Shown here: in pieces, positions 17,201-25,844 of the stretch
How positions within the stretch are numbered: the first letter of the stretch is position 1
Layout of the letters: the number at the start of each line of letters is the position of its first letter
NCBI GenBank assembly: GCA_028707695.1
Contig: JAQWAL010000004.1
Location: forward strand, 1-63,689
From: Bacteroidales bacterium
GTDB taxonomy: Bacteria; Bacteroidota; Bacteroidia; Bacteroidales; UBA932
Length of the DNA stretch: 63,689 bases
Reading direction: 5' to 3'
The notes under the pieces: model-generated
The model's input: the letters and a program-made list of their open reading frames with translations, nothing else
Databases searched by the model: none
What the model was told of the DNA's origin: nothing
Position numbers and translations under genes: made by a program

Positions 17201-17800
17201 TCCGAGGCAGCAGATATGGTAGGCAGAGCTTCCGGTGAAGAGAGCCTGCAAGGGAAAGAGCTTATAATTGCCGGAATAGTTACAAATGTGAAAATCTCTT
17301 ATACAAGAAGTACCGGAAAGCCATTTGCCAATTTTGTGATTGAAGATTTTAACGGATCTATGAATTTTGCTGTGTATGGCAGGGATTATGAGTCTTTCAT
17401 GCAATATATGCAGCCCAATTTGCCTTTGATAATAAAGTGCCAACTCTCTCCAAGGTTTGGCTTTGGACAAGCTAAGTCCGAAGATCAAAAACCGGTAGAT
17501 TATGAGTTGAAGGTAAGACGCATCAGACACCTGGCCAATACCAAAGAGGAGTTTGTGAGGGAAATCACGTTGAACATTCCGGTCAAGATGATATCTCCTG
17601 CTTTCAGGACAGAGCTTGTGCGGAAACTGAAAGAGAACAAAGGAACTACAAATTTGATAGTGAAATTACTCGACTACGAAAACCAATTGGCAGTAGAGTA
17701 TGTGTCGGGTAAATTCAGGGTCTCGCTTAACAACGATTTGTTGGATTACCTGGAATCACGTTCGGTCAATTACTCATTTGTCCCAAGCTTGGGCTTTTAG
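14210..17800 (+). CDS. dnaE: DNA polymerase III subunit alpha
   Basis: 1196 residues, DnaE1-type replicative polymerase. The PHP domain starts at once (FVHLHVHTQYSILDGA), the palm contains VGPGRGSAAGSVVAY and the catalytic PDIDIDFDDDGR near residue 405, the tandem helix-hairpin-helix region follows, and an OB fold lies near 1018-1065 (ELIIAGIVTNVKISYT). No 3'-5' exonuclease domain is inserted, so it is not PolC. Its last 27 nt overlap the 3' end of thiL on the other strand. Confidence 0.97.
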   Translation: MAFVHLHVHTQYSILDGAANIKKLFTRASEDNQIALAITDHGNMFGVKEFLETAQKFPNVKPIVGCEVYVAKRSRTDKQGKEDMGNYHLVLLAKNLAGYKNLVKLTSYAFIDGFYSKPRIDRELLEKFSEGIICSSACLGGEVPQAILKGDIEKAKDVAAWYKSLFGDDYYLELQRHQTDVEGADPSTFEAQQVANKAILEIASELGIKCIATNDVHFVSADDREAHDRLICLTTNADVDDPDRLRYTKQEYLKSQAEMEEIFSDLPEVLDNTIEIANKIEKYDIESKPIMPNFPIPEDFSDSDDYLRHLTYKGAQQRYGTLTNVHTDRIDFELKTIKNMGYPDYFLIVQDFIAAARNMDVSVGPGRGSAAGSVVAYCLKITNIDPLKYDLLFERFLNPDRISMPDIDIDFDDDGRSKVLRYVEEKYGKDHVSHVITFGTMAAKSAIRDIARIQRLPLPESDRLAKLVPNRFPPDQNGNQVSVTLDNCIKLVPELAEAYESGEPLVKQTLEFARKLEGTVRNVGVHACAIIIGREDLREFIPITTANDKETGEKIWVSQYEGSQIEKVGMLKMDFLGLKTLSIIKESLSNIKKSKGIDIDIETIPIDDKTTFELFSRGDTVGTFQFESDGMRKWLRELKPTVFEDLIAMNALYRPGPMDYIPDFVSRKHGLRKIEYDLPVMEEVLSSTYGVTVYQEQVMLLSQKIAGFTKGDADSLRKAMGKKIKSVMDNLKQQFIKGGQDNGHPQDILEKIWKDWEAFAQYAFNKSHSTCYAWIGYQTAYLKANYPAEFMAATLSRNLNDIEELTKLMDECKRMKIEVLGPDVNESIDTFTVNKDGNVRFGMAGIKGVGSSAVDSIVKARESGDGPFVSIFNFIERINLGVVTRKTIESLTYAGAFDGLDGVRREQYLGTNSKDELFLDALIKYGNRFQNDTINGGNSLFGDSESIKLVPPELPAAMEVNQNELLKKEKELVGMYLSAHPLDQFAFEVKHFTTCTISEAADMVGRASGEESLQGKELIIAGIVTNVKISYTRSTGKPFANFVIEDFNGSMNFAVYGRDYESFMQYMQPNLPLIIKCQLSPRFGFGQAKSEDQKPVDYELKVRRIRHLANTKEEFVREITLNIPVKMISPAFRTELVRKLKENKGTTNLIVKLLDYENQLAVEYVSGKFRVSLNNDLLDYLESRSVNYSFVPSLGF

Positions 17801-18754
17801 CTCCAGCTCCTGACCATCTGGGGTGATGAGCATCAGTCCGCTCTCCAGGGAAGAGAGATGGCCGATTATGTCCAATTGTGGCAACTCTTTCTGGATCTCT
17901 TGGTGTTTGTCCAAAGGTATTGCAAAGAGAAACTTGTAGTCGTCTCCCCCGTTTAAGGCTGCGGTCAAAGGGTCCAGATTGAGTTCGTTGGCAACATCAG
18001 ATGCCGGAGAAGGAATGGGAAGGCGGTTCATGAAGATTTTTGCCCCTACACTGTGGTTTGCACATATATTTTTTACGGAGTGTGCCAGTCCTTCTGTCAG
18101 GAATTCACCTGTGGAGGGTAATATTGAAGTGGCTTTGAACAAATCAAATAATGAGCGGTCTATGTGTGGGCTCAGATATTGTTGCAATACGAATTTGTAT
18201 CCATCTAGTTTTGGTTGTGCATTTGCTTTGTCAAAAACCCTTTTTTCCCTTTCTAGTATTTGCAATCCCAGGTAGGCAGCTCCAAGGCTTCCGCTCACAC
18301 ACAAAAGGTCTCCCTCTTTGCACTGCGGACGTTGAACAAAGAGTGGGTTGCTTTGTTTTCCTAGGGACGATAACGAGATGGTGAGCCCCGTAAGTGAAGG
18401 GAGCAAATCCAACTTTATGCTGTCTATTTTATGCTCTTTGAAAGCTGCATCCATCCCCTCCCAAAGGGATTCAATCTCTTCCTGGGAAAACCGGGCCGAA
18501 AGGCCTATGGTCAAAGAGAGCTGGAAAGGGTCAAACCCGGAGGCATAGAGTGGTCCCAAAACAGAGAGGACAGCCTTGTACCCCAGGTGTTTCAAGGGAG
18601 TGTATACAAGGTCAAAATCGATACCTTCCAGCAACAGTTTCTGTGAACAGGATATGGTGTTGCCATCCATATCTTTGTAAAAAGATTCAAAAGGATTTAT
18701 CCCGGATTTTTGGTAAAGCCGGCCAATAAGGGAAACTTTGTTGAGGTTGTTCAT
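17774..18754 (-). CDS. thiL: Thiamine-monophosphate kinase
   Basis: 326 residues. It phosphorylates thiamine monophosphate to thiamine diphosphate, the last step of thiamine cofactor synthesis. The fold is PurM-like: GLTISLSSLGKQ, LLCVSGSLGAAYLGL and the C-terminal ALNGGDDYKFLFA are family motifs. The canonical N-terminal motif is diverged (GIDFDLVYTPLKHLGYKAV stands where relatives have a DMxVEGxHF-type sequence), which may affect metal binding. It is divergent from sufB and shares a short promoter region with it. No other thiamine biosynthesis gene is visible here, but a PnuC-family carrier lies 1.5 kb away. Confidence 0.85.
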   Translation of the reverse strand: MNNLNKVSLIGRLYQKSGINPFESFYKDMDGNTISCSQKLLLEGIDFDLVYTPLKHLGYKAVLSVLGPLYASGFDPFQLSLTIGLSARFSQEEIESLWEGMDAAFKEHKIDSIKLDLLPSLTGLTISLSSLGKQSNPLFVQRPQCKEGDLLCVSGSLGAAYLGLQILEREKRVFDKANAQPKLDGYKFVLQQYLSPHIDRSLFDLFKATSILPSTGEFLTEGLAHSVKNICANHSVGAKIFMNRLPIPSPASDVANELNLDPLTAALNGGDDYKFLFAIPLDKHQEIQKELPQLDIIGHLSSLESGLMLITPDGQELELKAQAWDK

Positions 18755-18771
18755 TGCAGTGAATTTGTGTA

Positions 18772-18779
18772 CAAAAATA
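18772..18779 (-). promoter_or_regulatory. TAnnTTTG box for thiL
   Basis: TATTTTTG on the minus strand, 17 nt before the thiL ATG. Confidence 0.5.
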
Positions 18780-18791
18780 GTTTAAATGATT

Positions 18792-18799
18792 TAACTTTG
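18792..18799 (+). promoter_or_regulatory. TAnnTTTG box for the suf operon
   Basis: TAACTTTG ends only 7 nt before the sufB ATG at 18807. If it is the -7 element, the transcript would have an almost absent leader. Confidence 0.55.
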
Positions 18800-18806
18800 C
18801 GCCACG

Positions 18807-20243
18807 ATGAATGAAAACGAAATAATAATACAAAAAGTAACCGAGTCCGAATATGAGCATGGTTTTGAAACTTTGCTGGACCAGGAATTCTTTCCTAAAG
18901 GACTCAACGAAGAGATAGTCAAAGGGATCTCTGCAAAAAAAGGAGAGCCTGAGTGGATGCTGGAGTTTAGGCTCAAAGCGTTTCGTAAATGGCAGACAAT
19001 GAAAATGCCAAATTGGGCGCATTTGAATATTCCTCCAATCGATTTCCAGGATGTGATCTATTTTGCTGCTCCCAAAAAGCCAACCGAAGGAGGGGAAATT
19101 GATCCGGAACTGGCGGCTACATTCGAAAAGCTGGGAATTCCCCTGCATGAGAGGAATGTGCTTGCGGGTGTTGCAGTAGATGCCGTGTTTGACTCTGTCT
19201 CTGTAAAGACAACTTTCAGGGAACAACTGGCAGAGAAAGGGATTATTTTTTGCTCTTTCTCAGAAGCTGTCAGGGATTATCCCGATCTTGTAAAACAGTA
19301 TCTTGCCACAGTGGTCCCTTATGGTGACAACTATTTTGCTGCACTCAACTCGGCAGTCTTTAGTGATGGGTCTTTCTGTTATATACCCAAGGGAGTAAGG
19401 TGCCCTATGGAATTGTCCAGCTATTTCAGGATCAACGCCAAGGGAACGGGTCAGTTTGAAAGGACATTGATTGTTGCCGAGGAGGGCTCTTATGTAAGTT
19501 ACCTGGAGGGGTGTACAGCTCCCCAGAGGGATGAGAACCAGCTTCATGCTGCTGTTGTAGAGATTGTTGTGATGAAGGATGCAGAGGTTAAATACTCCAC
19601 TGTCCAAAACTGGTATCCCGGTGATGCCAATGGCAAAGGGGGGATTTATAATTTCGTTACCAAAAGGGGTATCTGCAAAGGGGAAAACAGCAAATTGTTC
19701 TGGGCGCAGGTAGAGACCGGCTCTGCTATCACTTGGAAGTATCCCAGCACAATCCTGCGGGGGGACAATTCAATTTCTGAGTTTTACTCTGTGGCTGTGA
19801 CCAATCACCACCAACAAGCCGATACCGGAACCAAGATGATACATATAGGAAAGAACACCAAAAGCCGTATTGTGAGCAAAGGAATTTCTGCAGGTGTGAG
19901 CCAAAACAGTTACAGGGGGCTTGTGAAGATTTTGCCAAATGCACAAGGTTCCCGTAATTATACCCAGTGTGACTCCTTGCTTTTGGGAGATAAATGCGGG
20001 GCACATACTTTCCCGTACATAGAGAATGAAAATGACTCTGCTATCCTGGAACATGAGGCAACAACTTCCAAGATAAGTGAAGACCAGCTTTTCTATTGCC
20101 TGCAAAGAGGCATCGGGCCCGAAGACGCCGTGGGACTTATTGTGAATGGCTATGCAAAAGAAGTTATCAACCAGCTTCCAATGGAGTTTGCAGTGGAAGC
20201 CCAAAAATTGCTTCAGGTGACACTGGAGGGCAGTGTTGGTTAA
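18807..20243 (+). CDS. sufB: Fe-S cluster assembly protein SufB
   Basis: 478 residues. Scaffold subunit of the SufBC2D complex that assembles Fe-S clusters in the cytoplasm. The family core includes [29 protein letters not shown] and the C-terminal beta-helix with [27 protein letters not shown] holds the conserved Cys implicated in sulfur acceptance. It is the first gene of the suf operon, divergent from thiL. The reading frame is intact. Confidence 0.97.
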   Translation: MNENEIIIQKVTESEYEHGFETLLDQEFFPKGLNEEIVKGISAKKGEPEWMLEFRLKAFRKWQTMKMPNWAHLNIPPIDFQDVIYFAAPKKPTEGGEIDPELAATFEKLGIPLHERNVLAGVAVDAVFDSVSVKTTFREQLAEKGIIFCSFSEAVRDYPDLVKQYLATVVPYGDNYFAALNSAVFSDGSFCYIPKGVRCPMELSSYFRINAKGTGQFERTLIVAEEGSYVSYLEGCTAPQRDENQLHAAVVEIVVMKDAEVKYSTVQNWYPGDANGKGGIYNFVTKRGICKGENSKLFWAQVETGSAITWKYPSTILRGDNSISEFYSVAVTNHHQQADTGTKMIHIGKNTKSRIVSKGISAGVSQNSYRGLVKILPNAQGSRNYTQCDSLLLGDKCGAHTFPYIENENDSAILEHEATTSKISEDQLFYCLQRGIGPEDAVGLIVNGYAKEVINQLPMEFAVEAQKLLQVTLEGSVG

Positions 20244-20247
20244 TATC

Positions 20248-20901
20248 ATGACAGAGTTTTTTAGCATAGACAATATTCTATTTTCAATAGGTGGGCAAGG
20301 TGTTTCGCTTTTGGAGACACTTTCCGTCATAAGCGGGCTCACTTGTGTGTACCTGGCTACCAAGTCCAAGGTTGCAAATTTTTGGGTGGGGTATCTTTAC
20401 AACATCCTGCTTTTCTTGTTGTTTTACCAGAAAGGGCTATACTCCAGTATGCTTGTACAACCGGTCTCGTTCATAATCAACTTTTTTGGGCATTACAGAT
20501 GGACCCATCCAAAAGCGGGCGAAGAGAACAGCAACAACCAGCTTAAGGTTACATTGCTGACCAATGGAAAAAGGGTCTATTTTGTGGTACAGATAATTGT
20601 GCTGGCAATTTTGTGGGGTTTTGCACTCACCAGGCTGGATAATTTGTTCCCATCTGTATTCAGTGAGGCACAAAGACCTTTACTGGATGCATTTGTGACT
20701 GTTACCATCCTCACGGCACAATACCTTTCTGCGCAAAAGAAACTGGAATGTTGGGCAGCCTGGTTTACTGTAAACATAACAAACATAACATTATATATAC
20801 TGGCTGGCATGGCTTTTCTTCCAATGGTAAGTGCCGGCTACCTGGTATTGGCTTTCTTTGGGTTTTCCATGTGGAGAAAGGCATACAAAAACAATAATTA
20901 A
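20248..20901 (+). CDS. PnuC-family vitamin/nucleoside transporter inside the suf operon
   Basis: From ATG 20248, 217 residues; an upstream in-frame GTG at 20233 lies inside sufB and is less likely. About seven hydrophobic segments fit the PnuC (SWEET-like) fold; LSVISGLTCVYLATKSKVANFWVG is cut here to its core VYLATKSKVANFWVGYLYN, the first-half signature. PnuC proteins facilitate uptake of nicotinamide riboside/NMN, and relatives carry thiamine or riboflavin. This copy is diverged from the one at 45242 (IINFFGHYRW where that copy has QFVGWYSW). It starts 4 nt after sufB and ends 19 nt before sufC, so it should be co-transcribed. The substrate is unknown; thiL nearby makes thiamine a candidate. 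Confidence 0.75.
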   Translation: MTEFFSIDNILFSIGGQGVSLLETLSVISGLTCVYLATKSKVANFWVGYLYNILLFLLFYQKGLYSSMLVQPVSFIINFFGHYRWTHPKAGEENSNNQLKVTLLTNGKRVYFVVQIIVLAILWGFALTRLDNLFPSVFSEAQRPLLDAFVTVTILTAQYLSAQKKLECWAAWFTVNITNITLYILAGMAFLPMVSAGYLVLAFFGFSMWRKAYKNNN

Positions 20902-20920
20902 TAGATAAACATAAATTGAA

Positions 20921-21664
20921 ATGCTAGAGATAAAAGGTTTACACGCCTCTATCGGCGGAAAGGAGATTCTAAAAGGAATAGATATTTCTGTTAAGGAAGG
21001 TGAGGTTCATGCAATAATGGGTCCCAATGGATCGGGAAAAAGCACGCTTTCTGCTGTATTGGCGGGCCGTGACACTTTTGATGTGACTGAGGGTGATGTC
21101 AAATACAAAGGCATTGACCTGTTGGAGTTGGAACCAGAAGAGAGGGCAAGGCAAGGTCTTTTCCTGGGATTCCAGTATCCGGTAGAAATTCCGGGAGTGA
21201 GCAATGTCAATTTTATGAAGACAGCCATTAACGAACAGAGGAAGTTCCGTGGGTTGCCACCTATTTCTGCAGCAGAGTTCTTGAAGCTAATGCGGGAGAA
21301 GATGGCGGTTGTAGAGATGGACAGCTCTTTTTCGGGCAGAGGTGTAAATGTGGGTTTTTCCGGCGGGGAGAAAAAGAGGAATGAGATATTCCAGATGGCC
21401 ATGTTGGATCCTGCACTTGCAATCCTGGACGAAACTGACAGTGGACTTGACATAGATGCTCTCAGGATTGTGGCTGCCGGTGTGAATAAACTCAAAAGAG
21501 CAGACAATGCTTTCATAGTTATTACCCACTACCAGAGATTGTTGGATTACATTATACCGGATGTTGTACATGTTTTGTACGATGGAAGGATTATCAAGAC
21601 AGCCGGGAAAGAGCTTGCCCTTGAGGTAGAGGAAAGAGGTTATGACTGGCTTATAAAAGGCTGA
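20921..21664 (+). CDS. sufC: Fe-S cluster assembly ATPase SufC
   Basis: 247 residues. ABC-type ATPase that drives the SufBC2D scaffold. The Walker A motif is GPNGSGKST (about residues 33-41), the family signature is VGFSGGEKKRNEIFQ, and Walker B is LAILDETDSGLDIDAL. FLGFQYPVEIPGV is the Q-loop region typical of SufC. sufD starts 4 nt after it, consistent with translational coupling. Confidence 0.97.
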   Translation: MLEIKGLHASIGGKEILKGIDISVKEGEVHAIMGPNGSGKSTLSAVLAGRDTFDVTEGDVKYKGIDLLELEPEERARQGLFLGFQYPVEIPGVSNVNFMKTAINEQRKFRGLPPISAAEFLKLMREKMAVVEMDSSFSGRGVNVGFSGGEKKRNEIFQMAMLDPALAILDETDSGLDIDALRIVAAGVNKLKRADNAFIVITHYQRLLDYIIPDVVHVLYDGRIIKTAGKELALEVEERGYDWLIKG

Positions 21665-21668
21665 TATT

Positions 21669-22712
21669 ATGAGTGGAACAAATTATAAATATGCTCCCTC
21701 CCTACCAGAAGAGTTCAAGTGCAGGGTTCCTCTTCCAGGGACTGTGCAAGCTTTGGTAAACAATGGGATACTCAGGGACCAGGTGGAGTTTGATGCGGGT
21801 ATCAAAATTGTGCCGGGAAAGGATCTTGGTTTTGTGTACAATGTGCCTGCAAATTGCATTGCAAAAGAGTCCCTGCAGGTTATAAGTTTCAGGGATTCCG
21901 GCAATACTTCGGATATCAGCTACCAAAACAGCTTGGTTTTCGGTAAAGATTCGGAGTCTTCCATGTTGTTGTGTACCCATACTTTGTCTATGGATCAGTT
22001 CAATACAGACGAGATTGTGAACATAGACATAGAAGAGGGTGCCACAGCAGATATTGTTGTCATGCAAAATGAGCACAACTCGTCCAGGCACAAGGTTACA
22101 TTCAGGGTAAAGGTTGCCCGCAAAGGGAATGTGAGAATAAATGTCGTTACCCTGCACGGGGCGCAGCTTGACAACTTCTTTGAGGTGGATTTGAAGGGTA
22201 AAGAGGCTAAATGTGAGTTAAACGGAGTCTATCTTGTAGATGGAACCCAAAAAATCAATACAGAAGTCAGAATGAACCATTTGGTCCCTGATTGTTGGAG
22301 CAGCCAGCTTTTCAAAGGGATCCTCGATGACAAGTCGGTGGCCTCTTTCACAGGAAGGATACTGGTTGCAAAGGATGCCCAAAAAACCGAAGCTTACCAG
22401 GCAAACCATAACCTGCTGGTATCTTCTGCAGCAAAAGCCTATGCCCAGCCACAACTGGAAATCTATGCAGATGATGTGAAATGTTCACATGGTGCAACCA
22501 GTGGCCGGCTGGACGAAAACGCACTGTTTTACATGAGATCCAGAGGTATCGGTGCATCGGAGGCAAAATTGTTGCAACAATTGGCATTTGCATACGATGT
22601 GCTGGAAAAAATTGACAATGACAAACTTCGTCAGCGTCTTTACGATTTGGTTGAGTCACGTCTGAGAGGTGAATTCAGCCATTGCGATAATTGTAGTATG
22701 AACTGTTGCTAA
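21669..22712 (+). CDS. sufD: Fe-S cluster assembly protein SufD
   Basis: 347 residues, somewhat shorter than enteric SufD (~420). It partners SufB in the scaffold. The C-terminal beta-helix motifs QLEIYADDVKCSHGATSGRL and ALFYMRSRGIGASEA are diagnostic and include the conserved His of the SufB-SufD interface. The C-terminus is Cys-rich (CDNCSMNCC), an unusual tail. SufS and SufE are not in the window, so the cysteine desulfurase must be encoded elsewhere. Confidence 0.95.
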   Translation: MSGTNYKYAPSLPEEFKCRVPLPGTVQALVNNGILRDQVEFDAGIKIVPGKDLGFVYNVPANCIAKESLQVISFRDSGNTSDISYQNSLVFGKDSESSMLLCTHTLSMDQFNTDEIVNIDIEEGATADIVVMQNEHNSSRHKVTFRVKVARKGNVRINVVTLHGAQLDNFFEVDLKGKEAKCELNGVYLVDGTQKINTEVRMNHLVPDCWSSQLFKGILDDKSVASFTGRILVAKDAQKTEAYQANHNLLVSSAAKAYAQPQLEIYADDVKCSHGATSGRLDENALFYMRSRGIGASEAKLLQQLAFAYDVLEKIDNDKLRQRLYDLVESRLRGEFSHCDNCSMNCC

Positions 22713-22723
22713 ACTTCAAAACC

Positions 22724-23167
22724 ATGAAAAAGAATATTTTGATCTTAATCGTAGCAGCTTTTGCTTTGCTGCCAGTGTCACTCTATGCACAATCCAACAA
22801 AATGTTGGGAAAATGGTACACCATTGACGAGGACGGAAACCGAAAATCAATTGTGGTCATTACCAAAAATCCCAATGGGATGTTTGAAGGGACAATTGAG
22901 AAGCTGCTGACAGGTGATCCGGACCGCAAATGCGTCAATTGTACAGGTGCAGAGAAGAACAAAACATTGAAGGGGATGAAGATTATCCGTAGCCTCAGGG
23001 AGGATGGTTTGAAGTTGACCGGAGGTACAATCCTGGATCCTGCCAACGGGAAAGTGTATAATTGTACAGTTTCACTGGATAAAAAAAGCGGAGATCTGAA
23101 AGTGAGAGGTTCTTTGGACAAGTCAGGAATAATTGGACGTAATCAAGTGTGGAAAAGAGCTGAATAA
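22724..23167 (+). CDS. DUF2147 secreted protein
   Basis: 147 residues from ATG 22724, 11 nt after sufD. It has a signal peptide (about 1-21, ending SLYAQ) and one DUF2147 domain (GKWYTIDEDGNRKSIVVI, LLTGDPDRKCVNC, and GGTILDPANGKVYNC). DUF2147 proteins are lipocalin-like small periplasmic or surface proteins of unknown function. It may be co-transcribed with suf by position only. Two Cys in the CVNC motif and one in YNC could form a disulfide. Confidence 0.85.
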   Translation: MKKNILILIVAAFALLPVSLYAQSNKMLGKWYTIDEDGNRKSIVVITKNPNGMFEGTIEKLLTGDPDRKCVNCTGAEKNKTLKGMKIIRSLREDGLKLTGGTILDPANGKVYNCTVSLDKKSGDLKVRGSLDKSGIIGRNQVWKRAE

Positions 23168-23259
23168 CAAGGATATGTAAATAATTTTACACATAAGCCT
23201 GTTGATGATTCTGTTGATAACTATATAAGGATTGTTCGGGCGAATAGAGCAAATTAATA

Positions 23260-23267
23260 TAATTTTG
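23260..23267 (+). promoter_or_regulatory. TAnnTTTG box for nrdJ
   Basis: TAATTTTG, 54 nt before the chosen nrdJ ATG at 23322; it supports that start over an upstream in-frame start at 23232, which lies before the box. Confidence 0.5.
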
Positions 23268-23321
23268 TCAAAGTCGGCGGGGATATCGTCGGCTTTTTCT
23301 TTCCAAATAAATTTATTTATA

Positions 23322-25844
23322 ATGAAAAATTACACCTACGAAGAGGCTATGGCCATGAGCCTGCAATACTTTAAGGGGGACGAACTGGCAGCATCGGTAT
23401 GGATAAACAAGTATGCCATGAAGGATTCTTACGGGAATTTGTTTGAGGCATCTCCAGACCATATGCACAGGAGGCTGGCGAAAGAGTTTGCAAGGATAGA
23501 GGCCAAGTATTCCAATCCCATGAGTGAGGATGAAATATATGAACTTTTAAAGGAGTTCAAATATGTAATTCCACAGGGAGGCCCTATGACAGGGATAGGT
23601 AACAACCACCAGGTTGCATCATTGTCCAACTGTTTTGTGATTGGGCACAGGAAACCTGCAGATTCTTACGGAGGAATAATGAGGATAGACGAAGAGCAGG
23701 TACAACTTATGAAGCGCAGGGGAGGGGTCGGCCACGACCTTTCACATATACGTCCGGCCGGGAGTCCGGTTTTGAACAGTGCCCTTACCTCTACCGGAGT
23801 TGTCCCTTTCATGGAACGATACTCCAACTCCACCCGTGAAGTGGCACAGGATGGCAGAAGGGGAGCCCTAATGCTATCCATATCCATCAAACATCCCGAT
23901 GCAGAGAAGTTCATAGATGCCAAACTGGAGCAAGGAAAGGTTACCGGAGCAAATGTCTCGGTAAAAATTGATGACGAGTTCATGAGATGTGCAATCCATA
24001 ACCAGCCATACAAACAACAATTCCCTGTTGAATCGGATAACCCGACAACCGTGAAGGAGATTGATGCAACTGCGTTGTGGAAAAAGATTATCCACAATGC
24101 GTGGAGGTCTGCAGAACCCGGGGTTTTGTTTTGGGATACAGTAATAAGGGAATCCATTCCCGATTGCTATGCCGATTTGGGATACAAAACGGTGAGTACA
24201 AACCCTTGTGGCGAGATTCCTTTGTGCCCTTACGATTCTTGCCGGTTGATTGCAATAAACCTCTTTTCTTATGTAGAAAACCCATTTACTCCCCAAGCAA
24301 CTTTCAATATGGAGCTGTTCAGGGATCATGTGAGGAAAGCAATGCGCCTTAACGACGATTTGATTGACCTTGAAATGGAAAAGATAGAGGCCATAATTGA
24401 GAAGATTGACAAAGACCCCGAAGATGAAGAGGTGAAATTGGCAGAGCTTACATTATGGCGTAAGATCAAAGAGAAAACCCTTGGTGGAAGGAGGACCGGG
24501 CTGGGAATCACTGCAGAAGGCGATATGTTGGCGGCAATGGGGTTCCAGTATGGCAATGACAAGGCTACCGATTTTGCTGTTGATATCCAAAGGACACTTG
24601 CTGTAGAGGCCTACAGGTCATCTGCACAAATGTCCACAGAAAGGGGGGCTTTTCCTATTTTCGATGCAAAAAGGGAAGAGAACAACCCTATGATACAGCG
24701 TATCAAAAAAGAGGATGAAGCTCTTTTTGAACAGATGGTCAGGCATGGCAGGCGTAATATTTCCATGCTCACAATTGCTCCTACAGGAACAACTTCCCTT
24801 ATGACCCAAACCACATCCGGGATAGAACCTGTGTTCATGCCATTCTACAAAAGGCGCAGGAAGGTGAATCCCAATGATAAGAACGTGAATGTTACATTCC
24901 GTGACGAGGTGGGGGATGCATGGGAAGAGTATTATGTATTCCATCATAATTTTATAACATGGTGTGAGAAAAACGGATACAAACAGGAAGATGTGAAAGC
25001 CATGACGGTTTCGGAAATTGAAGAGCTAGTTGCAAAATCGCCGTATTACAAAGCAACTTCCAATGACATAGACTGGACAGCAAAGGTCAAAATGCAGGGT
25101 AAGATGCAAAAATGGGTAGACCACTCAATCAGTGTTACTGTAAACTTGCCAAACAGTGTTACCGAAGAGCTGGTTGCAGAGGTGTATAAAACTGCCTGGG
25201 AGTACGGTTGCAAAGGAGTTACCGTGTACAGGGATGGTTCCCGTTCCGGGGTTCTGGTCTCTGCAAAAGAGAATGAATCCAAGGAGGCATCATTACGCAA
25301 GAAGAGCAGGCCAAAATCGCTGGATGCCGAGGTTATCCGTTTCAAAAACGGGGCAGAGCAATGGATTGCACTTGTGGGGTTGGTAAAAGGCGCTCCTTAT
25401 GAGATTTTCACAGGTTTGATAGACGAGGACACCAGAAGTATTCCAAAATCGGTATCAATGGGTTATATAGTAAAGGAGAAAGATGAAACAGGCAACACCA
25501 GGTATGACTTCCATTATATAGACAAATATGGATACAGGAATATTGTCGGCGGTATTTCACATATGTTCAACAAAGAGTACTGGAATTATGCAAAACTCAT
25601 TTCGGGAGTATTGCGCAATGGTATGCCTATTGTAGATGTTGTCAACCTTGTGAGTGGTCTGCAGTTGGACAGCGAAGCCATAAACACATGGAAAAACGGT
25701 GTGGAAAGAACTTTGAAAAGGTACATTCCTGACGGCACCAAGGATGCTTCCGGCAAAAAATGTGAAAAATGCAATTCGGACAACCTGGTATACCAGGAGG
25801 GATGCCTTACTTGTATGGCTTGTGGAAACTCAAAATGTGGATAG
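23322..25844 (+). CDS. nrdJ: Adenosylcobalamin-dependent ribonucleoside-diphosphate reductase (class II)
   Basis: 840 residues from ATG 23322. It reduces ribonucleotides to deoxyribonucleotides using coenzyme B12 and works with or without oxygen. ASLSNCFVIGH carries one active-site Cys and STNPCGEIPL the radical Cys/Glu loop. IAPTGTTSLM and KGVTVYRDGSR are family motifs. The C-terminus is a zinc-ribbon-like module with paired cysteines (CEKCNSDN and CLTCMACGNSKCG) that is likely involved in re-reduction by thioredoxin. Codons before 23322 fall in the promoter region and are not counted. ispE starts directly after the stop. Confidence 0.96.
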   Translation: MKNYTYEEAMAMSLQYFKGDELAASVWINKYAMKDSYGNLFEASPDHMHRRLAKEFARIEAKYSNPMSEDEIYELLKEFKYVIPQGGPMTGIGNNHQVASLSNCFVIGHRKPADSYGGIMRIDEEQVQLMKRRGGVGHDLSHIRPAGSPVLNSALTSTGVVPFMERYSNSTREVAQDGRRGALMLSISIKHPDAEKFIDAKLEQGKVTGANVSVKIDDEFMRCAIHNQPYKQQFPVESDNPTTVKEIDATALWKKIIHNAWRSAEPGVLFWDTVIRESIPDCYADLGYKTVSTNPCGEIPLCPYDSCRLIAINLFSYVENPFTPQATFNMELFRDHVRKAMRLNDDLIDLEMEKIEAIIEKIDKDPEDEEVKLAELTLWRKIKEKTLGGRRTGLGITAEGDMLAAMGFQYGNDKATDFAVDIQRTLAVEAYRSSAQMSTERGAFPIFDAKREENNPMIQRIKKEDEALFEQMVRHGRRNISMLTIAPTGTTSLMTQTTSGIEPVFMPFYKRRRKVNPNDKNVNVTFRDEVGDAWEEYYVFHHNFITWCEKNGYKQEDVKAMTVSEIEELVAKSPYYKATSNDIDWTAKVKMQGKMQKWVDHSISVTVNLPNSVTEELVAEVYKTAWEYGCKGVTVYRDGSRSGVLVSAKENESKEASLRKKSRPKSLDAEVIRFKNGAEQWIALVGLVKGAPYEIFTGLIDEDTRSIPKSVSMGYIVKEKDETGNTRYDFHYIDKYGYRNIVGGISHMFNKEYWNYAKLISGVLRNGMPIVDVVNLVSGLQLDSEAINTWKNGVERTLKRYIPDGTKDASGKKCEKCNSDNLVYQEGCLTCMACGNSKCG

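Noticed and set aside
20233-20247. GTG start of the suf-embedded PnuC gene inside sufB
   Set aside because: The ATG at 20248 directly after the sufB stop is the simpler start and keeps the first membrane segment complete.
23275-23297. GTCGGC repeated around a GATATC core before nrdJ, considered as a riboswitch or terminator
   Set aside because: The copies are direct, not inverted, so they do not form a stem, and no cobalamin riboswitch box is visible.
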